Source of the DNA: Tethya wilhelma
Taxonomy: Eukaryota; Porifera; Demospongiae; Tethyida; Tethyidae
Assembly (NCBI GenBank): GCA_964030475.1
Contig: CAXIPT010000003.1
Coordinates: 6,950,511-7,014,510 of the forward strand
DNA: 64,000 bases
Direction of reading: 5' to 3'
Numbering within the stretch: position 1 is the first letter of the stretch; every line of letters starts with the position of its first letter. Under the pieces are notes generated by a model. That model did not search any database, was not told where the DNA came from, and saw nothing but the letters and a program-made list of their open reading frames with translations. The position numbers and the translations under genes are program-made. Shown here piece by piece: positions 22,548 to 33,054 of the stretch.

Positions 22548-25054
22548 CTACAGCATAGATATACAGGTATTGGGAAATTGATTGATATTCACATCCTCAT
22601 ATGGAACTATACAAACGCAGACACAACCAAACACATGGATGGATATTTCTGAAAGAAACATATATAATAATTATAGCAAATTCATGCAGTGTGCTTTTTA
22701 CATGCCTAACCCAATGATCCAAAAATATGGATGCTCATATATTTAAGGTTCCTTAGTTACCTTGATCATTGTCTGCAATACCAATAGTAGCCACTTCCGA
22801 ACCAGATACTGCACTGGCCAATGTTGAAGCCACTGTTATTGATAACGCATAGTTTTCTGTGCCCTCTATTAATGCATCATCTAACACATTTACCATGACA
22901 TCCATGGTTGCATCGTGTGCTGATGAGGCAGTGAATGTAACTGATGTTGTAAGGAGTGTAAAATCAGTTCCAGCTGCAAGTGAAAGTGTAAACTGTTAAG
23001 AATCATGCTCAAACATGACTCAAAAGTTTATACCATAGAGCAGGAAATTGACACCAATTTAATATTTGAGTGACTATACGTACTTTTGTCATTTTGACAG
23101 CCTGGGTAAAGATTGCCACACATCTTAAACTTTCATGTGATCAATTTTTTTCTACTCACATCAGTGGCAAAAATTTGACTGCAAAAATTTTCCAATCTAT
23201 ATTATATTTTGGTACTTACACTCTGCAGTTGTTGTGAAACCAAACACAGTCACACTCACTGCAACTGGATTGAGTATAGTACCACCAGCTGGATCTGTTG
23301 TGAGCCTCACCAGTGCAGCTATGGCTGTACCATCTCCTTCACCTGGTGGTGAACTTCCAATTTCAATACCAACAAATGCATCTGCATAAGAATGATCATA
23401 AAATAGTTTCAAGTGCATGCATATAATATTATACAGCTGTAACAGCATAACTTAGGCCCAGCAAATCTTGTGTTCGATTCAGCTATTAATTTCTAATTTA
23501 GACTTAGATCAAGAAAACAGGTATATATACTACACCTATGTACCTACAAGTGCTACAAGTTCCTTGGCAACAGAGACTCCTTTTGTGCAAACAGTTAAAC
23601 AAGAAATTGTGGTGCACATATCAGTCATGTGTGGCCATAAAGTAGGAATAAGTTAGCCTCGTTCCCAGGCCTCTCACTCCTCGAAATTTAAGGAGGGAGA
23701 GGGCCTGGTATGTGACGTCACACACGTGATGCTCAGGGTAGAACCGTGGAATTGAGCGTGAGCACATACAAAAGTTTCAGCCTCTATGCCCACGCATGGA
23801 AAATAGTTTTGTAAAAAAGAGATCGGTAAACTCAACGCTCCCAAATCTCATAGCTAAACATCAGAAAATGGTAAAGCTGTAGCTAGTGTAATGCATTCTT
23901 GGTGGTGTTTGAAAGAGCTACAGAGCTAAAAGCGGCAAGAAAAAGTGCGCCAGGGCCACGTGGTGGTATGTGAATTTGAAACAATAAGTACAAAGAATGT
24001 AATTATGTAGCTAGGCTGTTTTATTTTTTTGTTTTGTCTCAACACAACGCCACACTGATGATGTTGAACTTTCAGAATTTACTTTCAAGGCTTGTCTATA
24101 GCCCATCATGCATATGCATGAAAGTAAATTAAATTTTCACAAACTATCATTTATAGTCCACAAAAAAAACAGAAAAAAACTCTTCACTCCATACTACTAG
24201 TGACATATATGTACCGTCATTGTCCTCCAGAGTGATAATATCAGTGTCCACTGGTCCAATTGTAGCAGGTCCAGAAGCCATCGATACAGATATGGCGTAG
24301 TTTTCTGTACCTTCTACCAGGGAGTCATCAACTGGAACCACATTAACATCCTCAGAGTCTAAATTTCCTTCCCCAACATTAAAGGTGTACATTGTTGGGT
24401 CGACACTGTAGTCGACAGTCACTGAACAGTAAACAAACAAATGACAGCAAATGATGCATAATTATATATCCTCAGTGTTCTATAACCTTGTATGAAAACT
24501 ACTCTGTCGAATGTGTATAGGACTTAAATTCATAGGGAGAAACAGCATAGGAACTATAATGGAGCTACTTTGTTATAGCCTTACTCCTAGCTCACTTACT
24601 CTTGCTAAAAAAATAAGATGGAAGAGAGCCTGGTGCACAAAGTCCCTTGTATAACATAATTCTGTATAATTCTCAAGGCTATGCATCTTAGGCCTTTTGC
24701 CACAGAAGAATCGGTATATGCTGCAGTACACAACCCATACATACTTGTTAACTACAGCAGGCTTTATAGGCCACTGTAGTATGGAATAAAATTTGCCATG
24801 CAAGCTTTCTCCTCAGGACTACTTTTCAGCTGTTATGCAATATACACAGGTGGTAGGTGTAAGGGAAGCCAGGAAATGAGGATCTTACTTACCCTGAGCA
24901 GAAACAATTCCAAGGGCAAGTTCAGTTACAGTCACTACAAGACTAGTGGCCAATGTGGCAGTCATTGGGTTAGTGACCAGCACCAGCTGCACAGCTGTTC
25001 CAGGAGCACCTTCACTTGGTGGTGTTTCTACTGAACTGAAAAGTATTACAGCAT
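22389..25054 (-). CDS. Calx-beta array gene fragment C (two and a half domains)
   Basis: Five exons in transcription order, 25054-24893, 24421-24215, 23381-23220, 22973-22761 and 22547-22389, encode Calx-beta domains matching domains 8, 9 and the first half of 10 of the array at 44-58 kb. All are intact, multiples of three, and phase 1 on both sides. Similarity with the array extends into introns and upstream sequence (25130-25480 matches 49414-49775). Differences in the copy of domain 8 are frequent enough by eye (about one in ten bases in one 60-bp stretch) that this is probably not a simple allele. The role is presumably as for the large array: extracellular Ca2+-dependent adhesion or recognition. 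Both ends of the gene are missing. Confidence 0.8.
22761..23381 (-). CDS. Calx-beta domain C2 (copy of array domain 9)
   Basis: Exon 23220-23381 (54 codons) contains SSPPGEGDGTAIAALVRL. Exon 22761-22973 (71 codons) contains DDALIEGTENYALSIT and ends IADND. The intron carries a degraded hairpin at 23031-23208 right beside the donor side of the first exon. Confidence 0.8.
23031..23208. mobile_element. Degraded TACCGTATAGC-type hairpin inside a Calx-beta intron
   Basis: The ends TACCATAGAGCAGGAAATT and AATTTTCCAATCTATATTA are mutated family ends about 178 bp apart, between the exons 22761-22973 and 23220-23381. Confidence 0.5.
24215..25054 (-). CDS. Calx-beta domain C1 (copy of array domain 8)
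   Basis: Exon 24893-25054 (54 codons) contains TPPSEGAPGTAVQLVLVT. Exon 24215-24421 (69 codons) contains VDDSLVEGTENYAISVSM and ends LEDNDG. The intron is 471 bp. Confidence 0.82.
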
Positions 25055-25129
25055 CTGCATGTATGATTGTGTGATAAAACATGACACAAGTAGCATACTG
25101 CTACAATCTGCAAATTTACATGTACTTAA

Positions 25130-25480
25130 TTGATACATATGCATAGCCTCATACCCAGGCTCTCTCCTTTGACCTTTCACTCACGAAAGGATGGAGAGAA
25201 TTGAAACTACTCACATCATGCACATGAACCTTAAATTAATGAGCATGGGCAAAATTGACCACAATCTATGTACTAATGATAACTAATCTAGATTTATTTC
25301 CTCGAGTTCAGTGGCAAAGAAACAAACTGGTATTTTGTTGGTAGTGCTCTACTGCAGTACTCAACAACAGTGTGAATTTACTTGCAATAATATTTAGCAT
25401 CATAACGTCACTTAGTAGCTATAGCATTGTGCTGGTAGTGCACACACTATAGCTATTTTAGAGTAAGATCGACTAATCAT
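25130..25480. repeat. Segmental duplication shared with 49414-49775
   Basis: Long stretches such as ATGGGCAAAATTGACCACAA, GTAGTGCTCTACTG and ATCATAACGTCACTTAGTAG are present in both places, in the same position relative to array domain 8. This shows that non-coding flank was copied along with exons. Confidence 0.8.
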
Positions 25481-25647
25481 GAAGTTTCTTTGATGTGGTT
25501 TAATTTCCGCTCATTTGTATGAAGACAACTTCCAGTCACTTATTTTTGCAGGAAAAATTATCTCCAGCACCTCCTGAACACTATCATTTTCAATTGATAT
25601 AGTAGTCTTGGACACACCCCTCAACAGTCCACTAGCTCTAGCTAAAT

Positions 25648-26320
25648 CTCCGCCCACTCAAAATACACTAACCTTAAAGCACCTTGAGAGTATTTGAATG
25701 TAGGAAGGTGATATGGAATTGGGACTTGCATCATTGTATTCAGTGCAGTGAGAGCATTCGAACCATACCCATTTTATTATGATTCGCTAAACTCTAGCCT
25801 GATTAGGTCCCACCTATAACAAGCACTGTCCTAGGGTTATGATCATTTCCGGTGGAAATATGCACTACTGCATGGTTCTGAGTATATATATATATATATA
25901 TATATATATCTAACTTTGGATCATATATTTTATTTTTATTTGAAACCTCATTTCATGCTGAATGCAATGGTAAAACTTCCATTTTTAAACAATAAACCCT
26001 TCACTGACAATAGTCAAAAGTATGTTGTCGGTACAGGGGAAAAAGACCTAGGAGTACCTTGAGTATATTAGATTGTAGGAAGGTCATATGAAATTGGCAG
26101 TTGCACCACTGTATTCAGTGCGATGCGAACATTCAAACGATATCCATTTGTTATGATTTGCTAAACTTTGGCCTGATTAGGTCCCACCCATAATAAGCAC
26201 CGTTTCAGTAGGGTATGATCATTTCCAGTGGGAATATGTAAACTGCAAGGTTCTGAATATAACTAACTATGCATTATCTACTTTTATCCAAAATGAGACA
26301 TCTCTTGTTGCATTTTTCTG
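25648..26320 (+). repeat. ~370-bp satellite-like repeat, two A-type units
   Basis: Starts CTCCGCCCACTCAAAATAC, the same start as the array at 421. The markers CCTGATTAGGTCCCACC lie at about 25800 and 26172. A (TA)n run at 25878-25908 interrupts the first unit. Confidence 0.82.
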
Positions 26321-26490
26321 AGCTAAAGTCCATCTGGTTTAAGAATTCCACCTAAAGAGATTCATGCAATACTTTTCTAATGGGGCAAACTATCTAACCT
26401 TGACTGGTAAGGTGTAGAAAGCTGGAAAAGTAATCAAAAGAATAGGGAGAATGAACCCTTTCCAATTGTGTTTGAAATTTAAAAATTGGT
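26321..26490. mobile_element. Part of an AAAGTCCATCTGGTTTGAG-type element
   Basis: Contains AAGTCCATCTGGTTTAAGAA and GGTAAGGTGTAGAAAGCTGG in the order seen in the 239-bp element at 44862-45099 (TTGAGAATGCCG...GGTGAGGCGTAGGAAGCTG). The far end is degraded. Confidence 0.6.
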
Positions 26491-26537
26491 TAGAACACGT
26501 GTAGCAAAATAATGATCAGGTACAGTGTATTTGTGCC

Positions 26538-26741
26538 ATGGTTCGAATGCTTGGCATTGTAGATGAAGAGGGCAAGTATGGCATTGTGATGGAATACCTC
26601 ATACGTAACTTACACAAAGCTGTTTTGGATGATTGCACTCCATTTCCAAAGGAACATAAGAAGAAAATTGTTACTCAAATTGCAAATGCTCTGCTCTACC
26701 TTCATACCCACAAGGATGGAGCCATATCTCATGGAAAATAA
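26538..26741 (+). pseudogene. Protein kinase-like fragment
   Basis: The frame VRMLGIVDEEGKYGIVMEYL..., then KKKIVTQIANALLYLHTH and ISHGK before a stop, matches the centre of a eukaryotic protein kinase domain: strand beta5 with the hinge region (IVMEYL), helix E (IANALLYLH) and the start of the catalytic loop, where H-G-x-I/L-K would be expected. It stops exactly there, without a recognisable GT donor, so the catalytic Asp and the rest of the C-lobe are missing. No ATP-binding N-lobe is seen upstream, where a transposon fragment lies. It could be an exon of a larger gene with an unrecognised splice site, but a truncated copy is more likely. Confidence 0.6.
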
Positions 26742-27049
26742 TTGTTTGTCTGTACATAATTTTGCGTAATTTTGTACGTAATAATTTTTGTAACGTTTCA
26801 ATTTAACGAATTCCACATGCATAAAAAGGTTGAAAACATTGGAGACAACGGATGCTGAGACTCGAGTTGAGTGTCACGTTTCATAGCCTCATATCATAGG
26901 CATAGGCATAGGCACATGTTGAATGTTATGGGCACATGCACATGTTAAATGTTACGGGTACATGCGAATGTTGAATGTTATCAACTTTAGCTTACCCAAA
27001 CCTCGCTCAGGCTCGCCCCACCCATCTTTCCCACTAAAACTAGTGGAGA
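26742..27049. other. No gene recognised; short tandem motifs
   Basis: Contains ATAGGCATAGGCATAGGCAC and imperfect repeats of GCACATG...TTGAATGTTA at about 26930-26975, up to the contig end at the N at 27050. Confidence 0.45.
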
Positions 27050-27261
27050 NCAGTAGTTTAGTTGGAAACATGCAAGATTGCCAATGATTCCATTCATGCA
27101 GTTCTATTGAGACAGTGGTGCTATTGTCTTCATGTCTATTATTCTACTCTATAAGAACATTTTTGGTTGCATGAGTTTGTAATTCCCAATCAGCCACTCC
27201 TTTGATTTAAATCAGAGAATACAACAAAAGGAGAGAAACCCTTGTTTTTGTTGTTTTGTAG

Positions 27262-28364
27262 GTCAGAGTTTCACGTTGTCCGTCCTCTATCAGTAGAACT
27301 ACCACGATCACTGGGAATAGTGGTCAGTGACTGGAATCTACCCATGCGCCTCTTCCTCAAAGAATGTGAGCCATGTTCAACTTTGAATCTTCTTAAAGCT
27401 CCTATTATATAGATGGTTGTGCAACACATATACCATGTGTGTGCTCATATTGTGTTTATTTTTTTTTCAGATGTGTTTAAACCCTCTCGTTCATACGTTG
27501 GAAAGTTTGGTGCCATTTTACTAACATACTTTTCCAGTGCTCTCCTTCATGTAAGCCAACAAGAATAGCCCCCCCTCACCAAACACAAACCATCTATGTG
27601 TTGTTGTTTCTTTTCCCTTAGGGTCTCAATTTTCAACTGGCTGCTGTCTTACTTTCAATCGGCATGTATGCCTACATTGAAAATGGTGACTATACTTTAG
27701 TGTTCTATTGATAGGTTGCCCATCATTTCCTGATGTCTTTACACACTGCAGTATTTCGCTACAAACTCAGTGTGAGGTTGAATGCCTGTATAATGGACAG
27801 AGTCTGTTCTCAACCATGCAAGCATAGACACAAAAAGGTACGTAATTAATCGTGCATCCTACAATGTCAGTACTCTGTATGCACATTTGTCTGTACACAT
27901 ATCCATATGTTGGGGCACATATATAGGACAGGATACATAACATACATGGGCAAGCTGTACAGTACAGATGTATAATATCAATCTGTAATGCTCTGTGTTG
28001 TATGACTATAGAGTGTTCCATGGGTGATGGTGATTAATGCTGGCTTCACATTCCTGGCTATGTTTCATCTTGCTTATCTTGGGCTCATGTTTGGAGCACA
28101 CTCAGAAGAAGAAACAACTCTAGAGATCCAGGTATAACCTCATAAACTGACTGCTATTGATGCCCATTCAGTAATACACCAGCCTGAGGTCTCTCTAAGT
28201 GTTAAAATTGCACTTGCCATGTACAGATATAATGACATTGTTACTGATTCACTATCTATATATAGGGTTACTCCATGTTCCACACTCTGAGGAAATGGTC
28301 TCATCTCAACTTCCTCAGTCATTGGGTGGCACTTCTTACTTACTTGATCTCTCTTCTGCTGTGA
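27262..28364 (+). CDS. PORCN: Protein-serine O-palmitoleoyltransferase porcupine, C-terminal part
   Basis: Six exons with GT..AG introns: 27262-27365, 27471-27550, 27622-27685, 27752-27837, 28012-28131 and 28266-28364, ending in TGA. They encode ~183 residues matching the C-terminal part of porcupine, the membrane-bound O-acyltransferase (MBOAT) of the endoplasmic reticulum that attaches palmitoleate to Wnt proteins. Visible signatures are SDWNLPMRLFLKEYVFKP, then a membrane segment ending SSALLHG, whose His matches the conserved MBOAT catalytic His, then a Cys-containing loop (CSQPCKHRHKK), a further hydrophobic segment (FTFLAMFHLAYLGLMF) and the final WSHLNFLSHWVALLTYL. Exon phases agree across every junction. 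The 5' exons are not found in the window. The contig begins at 27051, just upstream, so the gene is cut by the assembly rather than visibly broken. Confidence 0.9.
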
Positions 28365-28757
28365 ATGAGCATTTGCAAATTGGCATGCATAATAACAATA
28401 GTATACATGAAAATGATTCATTGCTCATTTTTTCAAGTTCACTTCTGCTGACCTTCAACATATCATTTCCCATTGTTATAATATTATTTGTTGTTTTAGT
28501 GCACATTTTAGTGGTAATATTTTTAGTTTTTCAGGACTGGTTTATTATTATAGTACATTATAAAAGTTTATAATGTTAGACTATTACTACAGTCTGTATA
28601 GTTATTGACCAAGCATGAGGTTTGTATGGAATATACAGTGCATGATACCCGAGGCCGATAGCCCGAGGGTGAATGCACTGTATATGTACATTATAATATT
28701 ATAGTTCAGACACACATGCAGAAGATCTATTTTATACTCAAGAAATGTGTGTGTGTC

Positions 28758-28802
<45 letters not shown>

Positions 28803-29347
28803 ATATGTGCCATTGCCTAGTAACCAAAGTTTTTATGGGCTAATTGCAGGTTACTAGATGGATGGAGGCGACAATAGAGTAGCTAGGGGTCACAGGGGTG
28901 AATGGCAAATTAACAAACTAGTTTCTTGCCCTTAATTTAAATGGGGGCACTCGACCATGCATCAAATGCCCTCCACTTACAAGGGTCATGCAACTAATAT
29001 GTGTGCGTGTGAAAACAAACACACAACTCCTCAAACAGCAGGGATATAGCATGAATGCACAATTACATACATAGTTTCACATCACACACCAAGCTAGTCA
29101 TGCGTATGATGGTGCATACCTAAGAAAATAGCATTATAATAAATTATGCACAATTACATCAGATTCTATAGGTAACCCCAATATTACTAGGGCTTTAGCA
29201 AAGCAGATTATATAAAGAAGCCACCATACCATATCGCTGCAGTCTTTCATAGACAAATCTAGTAATAAAAGTGAAACCAACTTGTAGAATAAAGCTTGTA
29301 AAAGTAATAGAAAATCACATCATGACTATTTTGATCGATGGTTGATA
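28365..29347. other. Downstream of PORCN, no gene recognised
   Basis: Contains a small hairpin TATACAGTGCATGATACC / GGTGAATGCACTGTATA (about 28633-28685), a (GT)n run at 28761-28800, and the ACAATAGAGTAGCTAGGGG repeat (28870-28960) shared with 21525-21600. AT-rich, stops in all frames. The PORCN polyadenylation region must lie here, but no single signal stands out. Confidence 0.5.
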
Positions 29348-29348
29348 N

Positions 29349-29898
29349 AATGATGGTGAGCCAGCGTAATTGCATAATTATGTTCTTACTAGCGGTCTAA
29401 TATTTGACACCCTTGACTTCTGCATGTACTTTTGTGATGTTATGTGTGTATAGCTATTCATGGGAAATAGTTCATGTCTACAGAACTGTCCAGAAGGAGA
29501 TGGTGTATGCTGTTTTTTACCATATGTATGGTAGTACATATAGTAGGAATGGGTCGAATGTTCACAATACAAAATGTTGGTCACTATAAAAATCTTTTCA
29601 AACAAAGTTAAACCTTCAAAGTTGCTCAGAAGCTCTCATTACCAACTGCATGCAAGGCCTAAAACTCAAAAAAATCTTTCCTCAGCACTTGTAGAGAGCA
29701 CCAGTGGGAAGCCACAATAGTGCCATTTTTGTTCTCCTAACCATAGATCTATGTCCTAACTTATTTTCTTACATACGTACTTCCTATCTGACTTACTTGA
29801 AAAGCATTTCCAGAAAACCAGAATGTATTGAGCGAACTTTGACAGCACAAAGTAAGTTCTTTTCATGGGTAGTACATTCCTTGATACTCGTTCTCATC
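29349..29898. repeat. Inverted copy of 6027-6576 at a contig start
   Basis: Begins AATGATGGTGAGC directly after the N: seven bases of the Calx-beta exon 6570-6776 followed by its GTGAGC donor, in reverse orientation. Identity appears complete to 29898 and then stops. This contig, reversed, follows the order of 1-6576 (exon edge, intron, elements, domain-7 copy, satellite). Confidence 0.85.
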
Positions 29899-30190
29899 TT
29901 GAGCAGGTCTAAACTCAGAAAGCTTTGAAACTTAGTGTATAAATTCAATGCAGCCATCTTTGTAAGTAGAGTTCAAAGGTCATTATCTATCCCTGTGGCA
30001 TTGTTATGCGCTTAGCCTCCTCCAGCATAATGTAGTGCATGTAGCTGGTACTCTAGCTTTTTGTAAGGACTAGCCATTCTCTAATAGTCTACACATGAAA
30101 AAAGTGAATTACAAGTAATGGGTAGTGCTGTATAAAGTATTGGAACAAGGCATGTCTCAATTTCGGCACATGACTACTTCATTTTTTATA
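29519..30190 (+). mobile_element. TAGTAGGAATGGG family element, nearly complete
   Basis: Left end ACCATATGTATGGTAGTACA then TAGTAGGAATGGGTCGAATG. Right end TTTCGGCACATGACTACTTC near 30180. Total ~670 bp, no coding sequence. Compared with 2438-3179 the right terminal block is shortened. Confidence 0.65.
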
Positions 30191-30229
30191 CCCAACTCTT
30201 CCCCGGCAGTCCAGTTTAAGTTACCTGTC

Positions 30230-30879
30230 TGTTATAGTTTACTCCACTGAAAGGACTGCATGCTTGCTAGCCAGTATTTGCTTATTATCGTATTTTCATG
30301 ATCAGATGCTGTAGCTGTACTATGCAGAAAAAGGTTGGGGTTAATTTGTGAGTGTCATTTACTGCGGGCAGCGACAGTGTATATAATAATAGTATAATTG
30401 TATTACTCATGAAGATTAGAAATGTACATAGTAGTTGTATCGCACCTGAGTTGGTACTGTGTTCTGTAGTGTTTTGTCATCTTCAGTAGGCTCTTAATCT
30501 TAAAAGCGAATTTGAAACCCTAGCAGCTTCGATTCGATCCTTTTCAAAAAATTGGTTCAAAGCAATTCATTATATTATACTAGCCTTTAGCAATGCTTCC
30601 AAGCGATGGTGTCCTGAGACAGCCTTGGTTTGTTGCAGACCATCATTATTTACTGAGTCAGACGTCAGAAGGATGCTCGAGCACCTTGAGCACTATTAAT
30701 GCTGGATTCCCCACCAATGGACTCTAATTGAGATTCATTAACAATTGGAAGGCAGTGACAAAAGCCTTGCATTTATATTTAAGGGTAATGGTTACTAATC
30801 GATAGCAGTGTTTGATGAAGGAAAAAAATATTGTTGTAATGGATGTTGACTTACTCTATCCCTTTTCCTCATGTCACAG
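30230..30879. repeat. Segment duplicated in reverse at about 51510-52100
   Basis: Blocks such as GAGTGTCATTTACTGCGGGC, GAAACCCTAGCAGCTTCGAT and TGCTGGATTCCCCACCAATG are found in reverse complement at 51990, 51815 and 51645, in the same order. The duplicated block includes the following Calx-beta domain. Confidence 0.8.
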
Positions 30880-31337
30880 CTGCCTCTGCGAGCATCGCAG
30901 CAGGAGGCTCCCCACCAGGTGAAGGAGGTGGCTCAGGAATTGGGGCAGTTGTGACACTGAGCACTACTCCATCAAGTGGGATGCTGGAAGATAATGCAGT
31001 ATTCAGTGTGTCTGTGGTGGGTGCCTCAGGAACTGCCACAGGTAAAGCATTGTCTAGTGTGCTCTCCTCCTTCACTCATGGAGTAGCTGTGCTTGTTGAT
31101 CCAATCCTACCTACATGCATGTAGAGGGTTCTGGACAAGACTATGAGTTGACGACGACATCAGTGACTTTTACGGGAGGCACAGCTGGCGATGGCACTGC
31201 TGAGAATGTGATGGTGTCCATTAATGATGATACCCTGATTGAAGGGGTGGAGAGCTATGTGCTATCGATAGGATTTACCTCTGGAGTAGCCACAGTGGAC
31301 ACAGCCATGGCTACTGTCAACCTAGCAGACAATGATA
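30880..31337 (+). CDS. Calx-beta domain D (copy of array domain 7, plus strand)
   Basis: Exon 30880-31041 (54 codons) contains SPPGEGGGSGIGAVVTLS. Exon 31125-31337 (71 codons) contains NDDTLIEGVESYVLSIGF and ends LADND before a GTGAGT donor. Both are phase 1 at each end. The intron is 83 bp. It is the only Calx-beta domain on the plus strand. Since the contig 29349-39124 appears to be inserted in reverse, the domain would lie on the same strand as the others after reorientation. It is intact, unlike the decayed copy at 4286-4730 that occupies the equivalent place in the first contig. Confidence 0.82.
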
Positions 31338-31844
31338 GTGAGTATCGTACTCTAATACAGTGTACTAGCTGTGTGTAGACTTATGTACTGTTTGCTCCAA
31401 AAATGTGTGTCCTCGAGTTCTGCATGCACATTAGTGATGCTGTGATTAAGTCTATCTCGTTTAAGAATGCCGCAAGAATAAAATGAAAGCACCTATGGTG
31501 CATAAGCCTCAGCAGACTCAACTAGTATGCACACCGAACAAACAATACAACATAATATAATTGTCCAAAAGACCATTATTATGAGGCCCAGCTATATATA
31601 TATATGCAGGTCCAGTCTACTGAACTTCCAAGGATGTATTGAGCTCAGTGTGCGGGCCAGCCTATTTACAATAAACTTCAATCATGAACAGCCTGGCACA
31701 CCGCTTTGGCACTGAGCCTGCATGAACTTTCACTGATACAAAACAGCACACAACTCAGCTACAAAGATGCCTTAGGCTTACATCTAAGACTGCTTTCAAA
31801 CCTTTTAAGGTGTTTTTTTTTCTGTACCGACTACATACTTTTGT
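31338..31844. other. Non-coding, element fragments
   Basis: Shares GTTTAAGAATGCCGCAAG-type sequence with 4140-4240 and 50905-50985. A truncated left end of the TGAAGGCAC family (TGAAAGCACCTATGGTGC, AAGCCTCAGCAGACTCAAC) lies at about 31482-31540. No gene recognised. Confidence 0.55.
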
Positions 31845-32496
31845 CAGTAAAGGATTTATTGTTTAAAAATGGACGTTTTACCATTGTATTCAGCATGAAA
31901 TGAGCTTTCAAATGATATATAATTAATCTTATTTTGAATAATAACAGATGACACAGAGTTAAAACCCCTATATACACTTCCATGGACAATAATCATACAT
32001 CACACTGAATACAATGGTGCAAGTCACAATTCTATATGACCTTCCTACACTGTAATATACTCAAGGTGCTTTTAGGTGGGTTTTTTTCTGTACCGACTAC
32101 ATACTTTTGGCTGTTGCCAGTAAAGGATTTATTTTTGGGAATAAAAATGGTACCATTGCATTCAGAATGAAATGAGCTTTCAAACATATAATTTATTGTA
32201 TTTTGGATAAAAACAGATGACACAGAATTGGTTTTATTCAGAACCCCTATACACTTCCATGGGAAGCAATCATACTCGTAAACAGTGCATATACGTGGTA
32301 GAACCTAATCAGGCCAAAGTTTAGCAAATTATAACATAATGGATATTGTCAAAATGCTCTCATTGCACTGAATACAATGGTACAGATCCCAATTTCATAT
32401 GACCTTTCTACACCCTAATATACTCAAGGTGCTTTAGGTGTTTTTATCTATACCGACTGCATACTTTTGACCATTGCCAGTAAAGGGTTTATTGTT
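31845..32496 (-). repeat. ~370-bp satellite-like repeat, reverse orientation
   Basis: Reverse-complement copies of subtype B units (CTTCCATGGGAAGCAATCAT, TGGTAGAACCTAATCAGG). It stops at TTTATTGTT (32496), exactly where the transposon begins. The satellite continues from the matching point on the other side of the transposon, at 40339 in the inverted contig. Confidence 0.85.
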
Positions 32497-32510
32497 AAGC
32501 CTCGGCGCGT

Positions 32511-32528
32511 GCAGTCACTACGCCAACG
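32511..32528 (+). repeat. Terminal inverted repeat of the core transposon
   Basis: GCAGTCACTACGCCAACG occurs here and at 41103-41120. In the window the two are direct repeats. They become inverted repeats when the contig 39126-43908 is turned round, as its overlap requires. The flanking dinucleotides GT (32509-32510) and AC (41101-41102) then form a 2-bp target duplication. Confidence 0.75.
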
Positions 32529-32748
32529 TACCGGAAGTCCATATGTCACCATACAATTTTATTTGCAGGGCCTCGACCACAGTGAACCACAAACGATTTT
32601 CTCATTATATATTCATCCGTGCATATTTCTAAAAGTAATGTTGCTAGCTTTCTAAACTCTTTTGTATTCAAAATACCAATGTATCTACTTCACAAACATG
32701 TAAATATCAGGACTTGGATGCGCTCGCTACGAGTACAGTTAACGATCT

Positions 32749-32985
32749 TTGCCAACACCTACTCCCACTAAATCCCGTGACATTATTTTTTCTGACAAAG
32801 CTATGAATATGGGATTTGGAATATATGAAGAGAAGGGAATGGTCGAACTGCACACAAAGTTTGGAAACGTGCACGTGTTTAGATTCCGCGGTTGCAGACG
32901 ACCAAATTGTCAATACTTTTGCATACTTGGGTTAACCACGTGGAATTCTCTTACAATCAGCTCAAGGTATTTGCATGAAAAATAG
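32749..32985 (+). CDS. Small upstream reading frame in the transposon leader
   Basis: 78 codons starting MPTPTPTKSRDIIF and including a Cys-rich CRRPNCQYFC, located between the terminal repeat and the long frame. No family is recognised. It could be a 5' exon or an upstream ORF of the transposon gene, or chance. No convincing splice donor joins it to the next frame. Confidence 0.3.
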   Translation: MPTPTPTKSRDIIFSDKAMNMGFGIYEEKGMVELHTKFGNVHVFRFRGCRRPNCQYFCILGLTTWNSLTISSRYLHEK

Positions 32986-33054
32986 CTTGATATATTGACT
33001 AGAAACAGAAATAAATGTTATAATATCAATTACAGAATTATTATTATACAAGTA

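Noticed and set aside
28199..28573. 124-codon plus frame downstream of PORCN
   Set aside because: It overlaps the last PORCN exon in another frame; the PORCN frame has the family motifs.
32995..33054. Met at 32995 as the translation start
   Set aside because: The following 20 codons are AT-rich and include repeated Ile and Asn typical of untranslated sequence; the Met at 33055 precedes a basic, protein-like start. Not proven.
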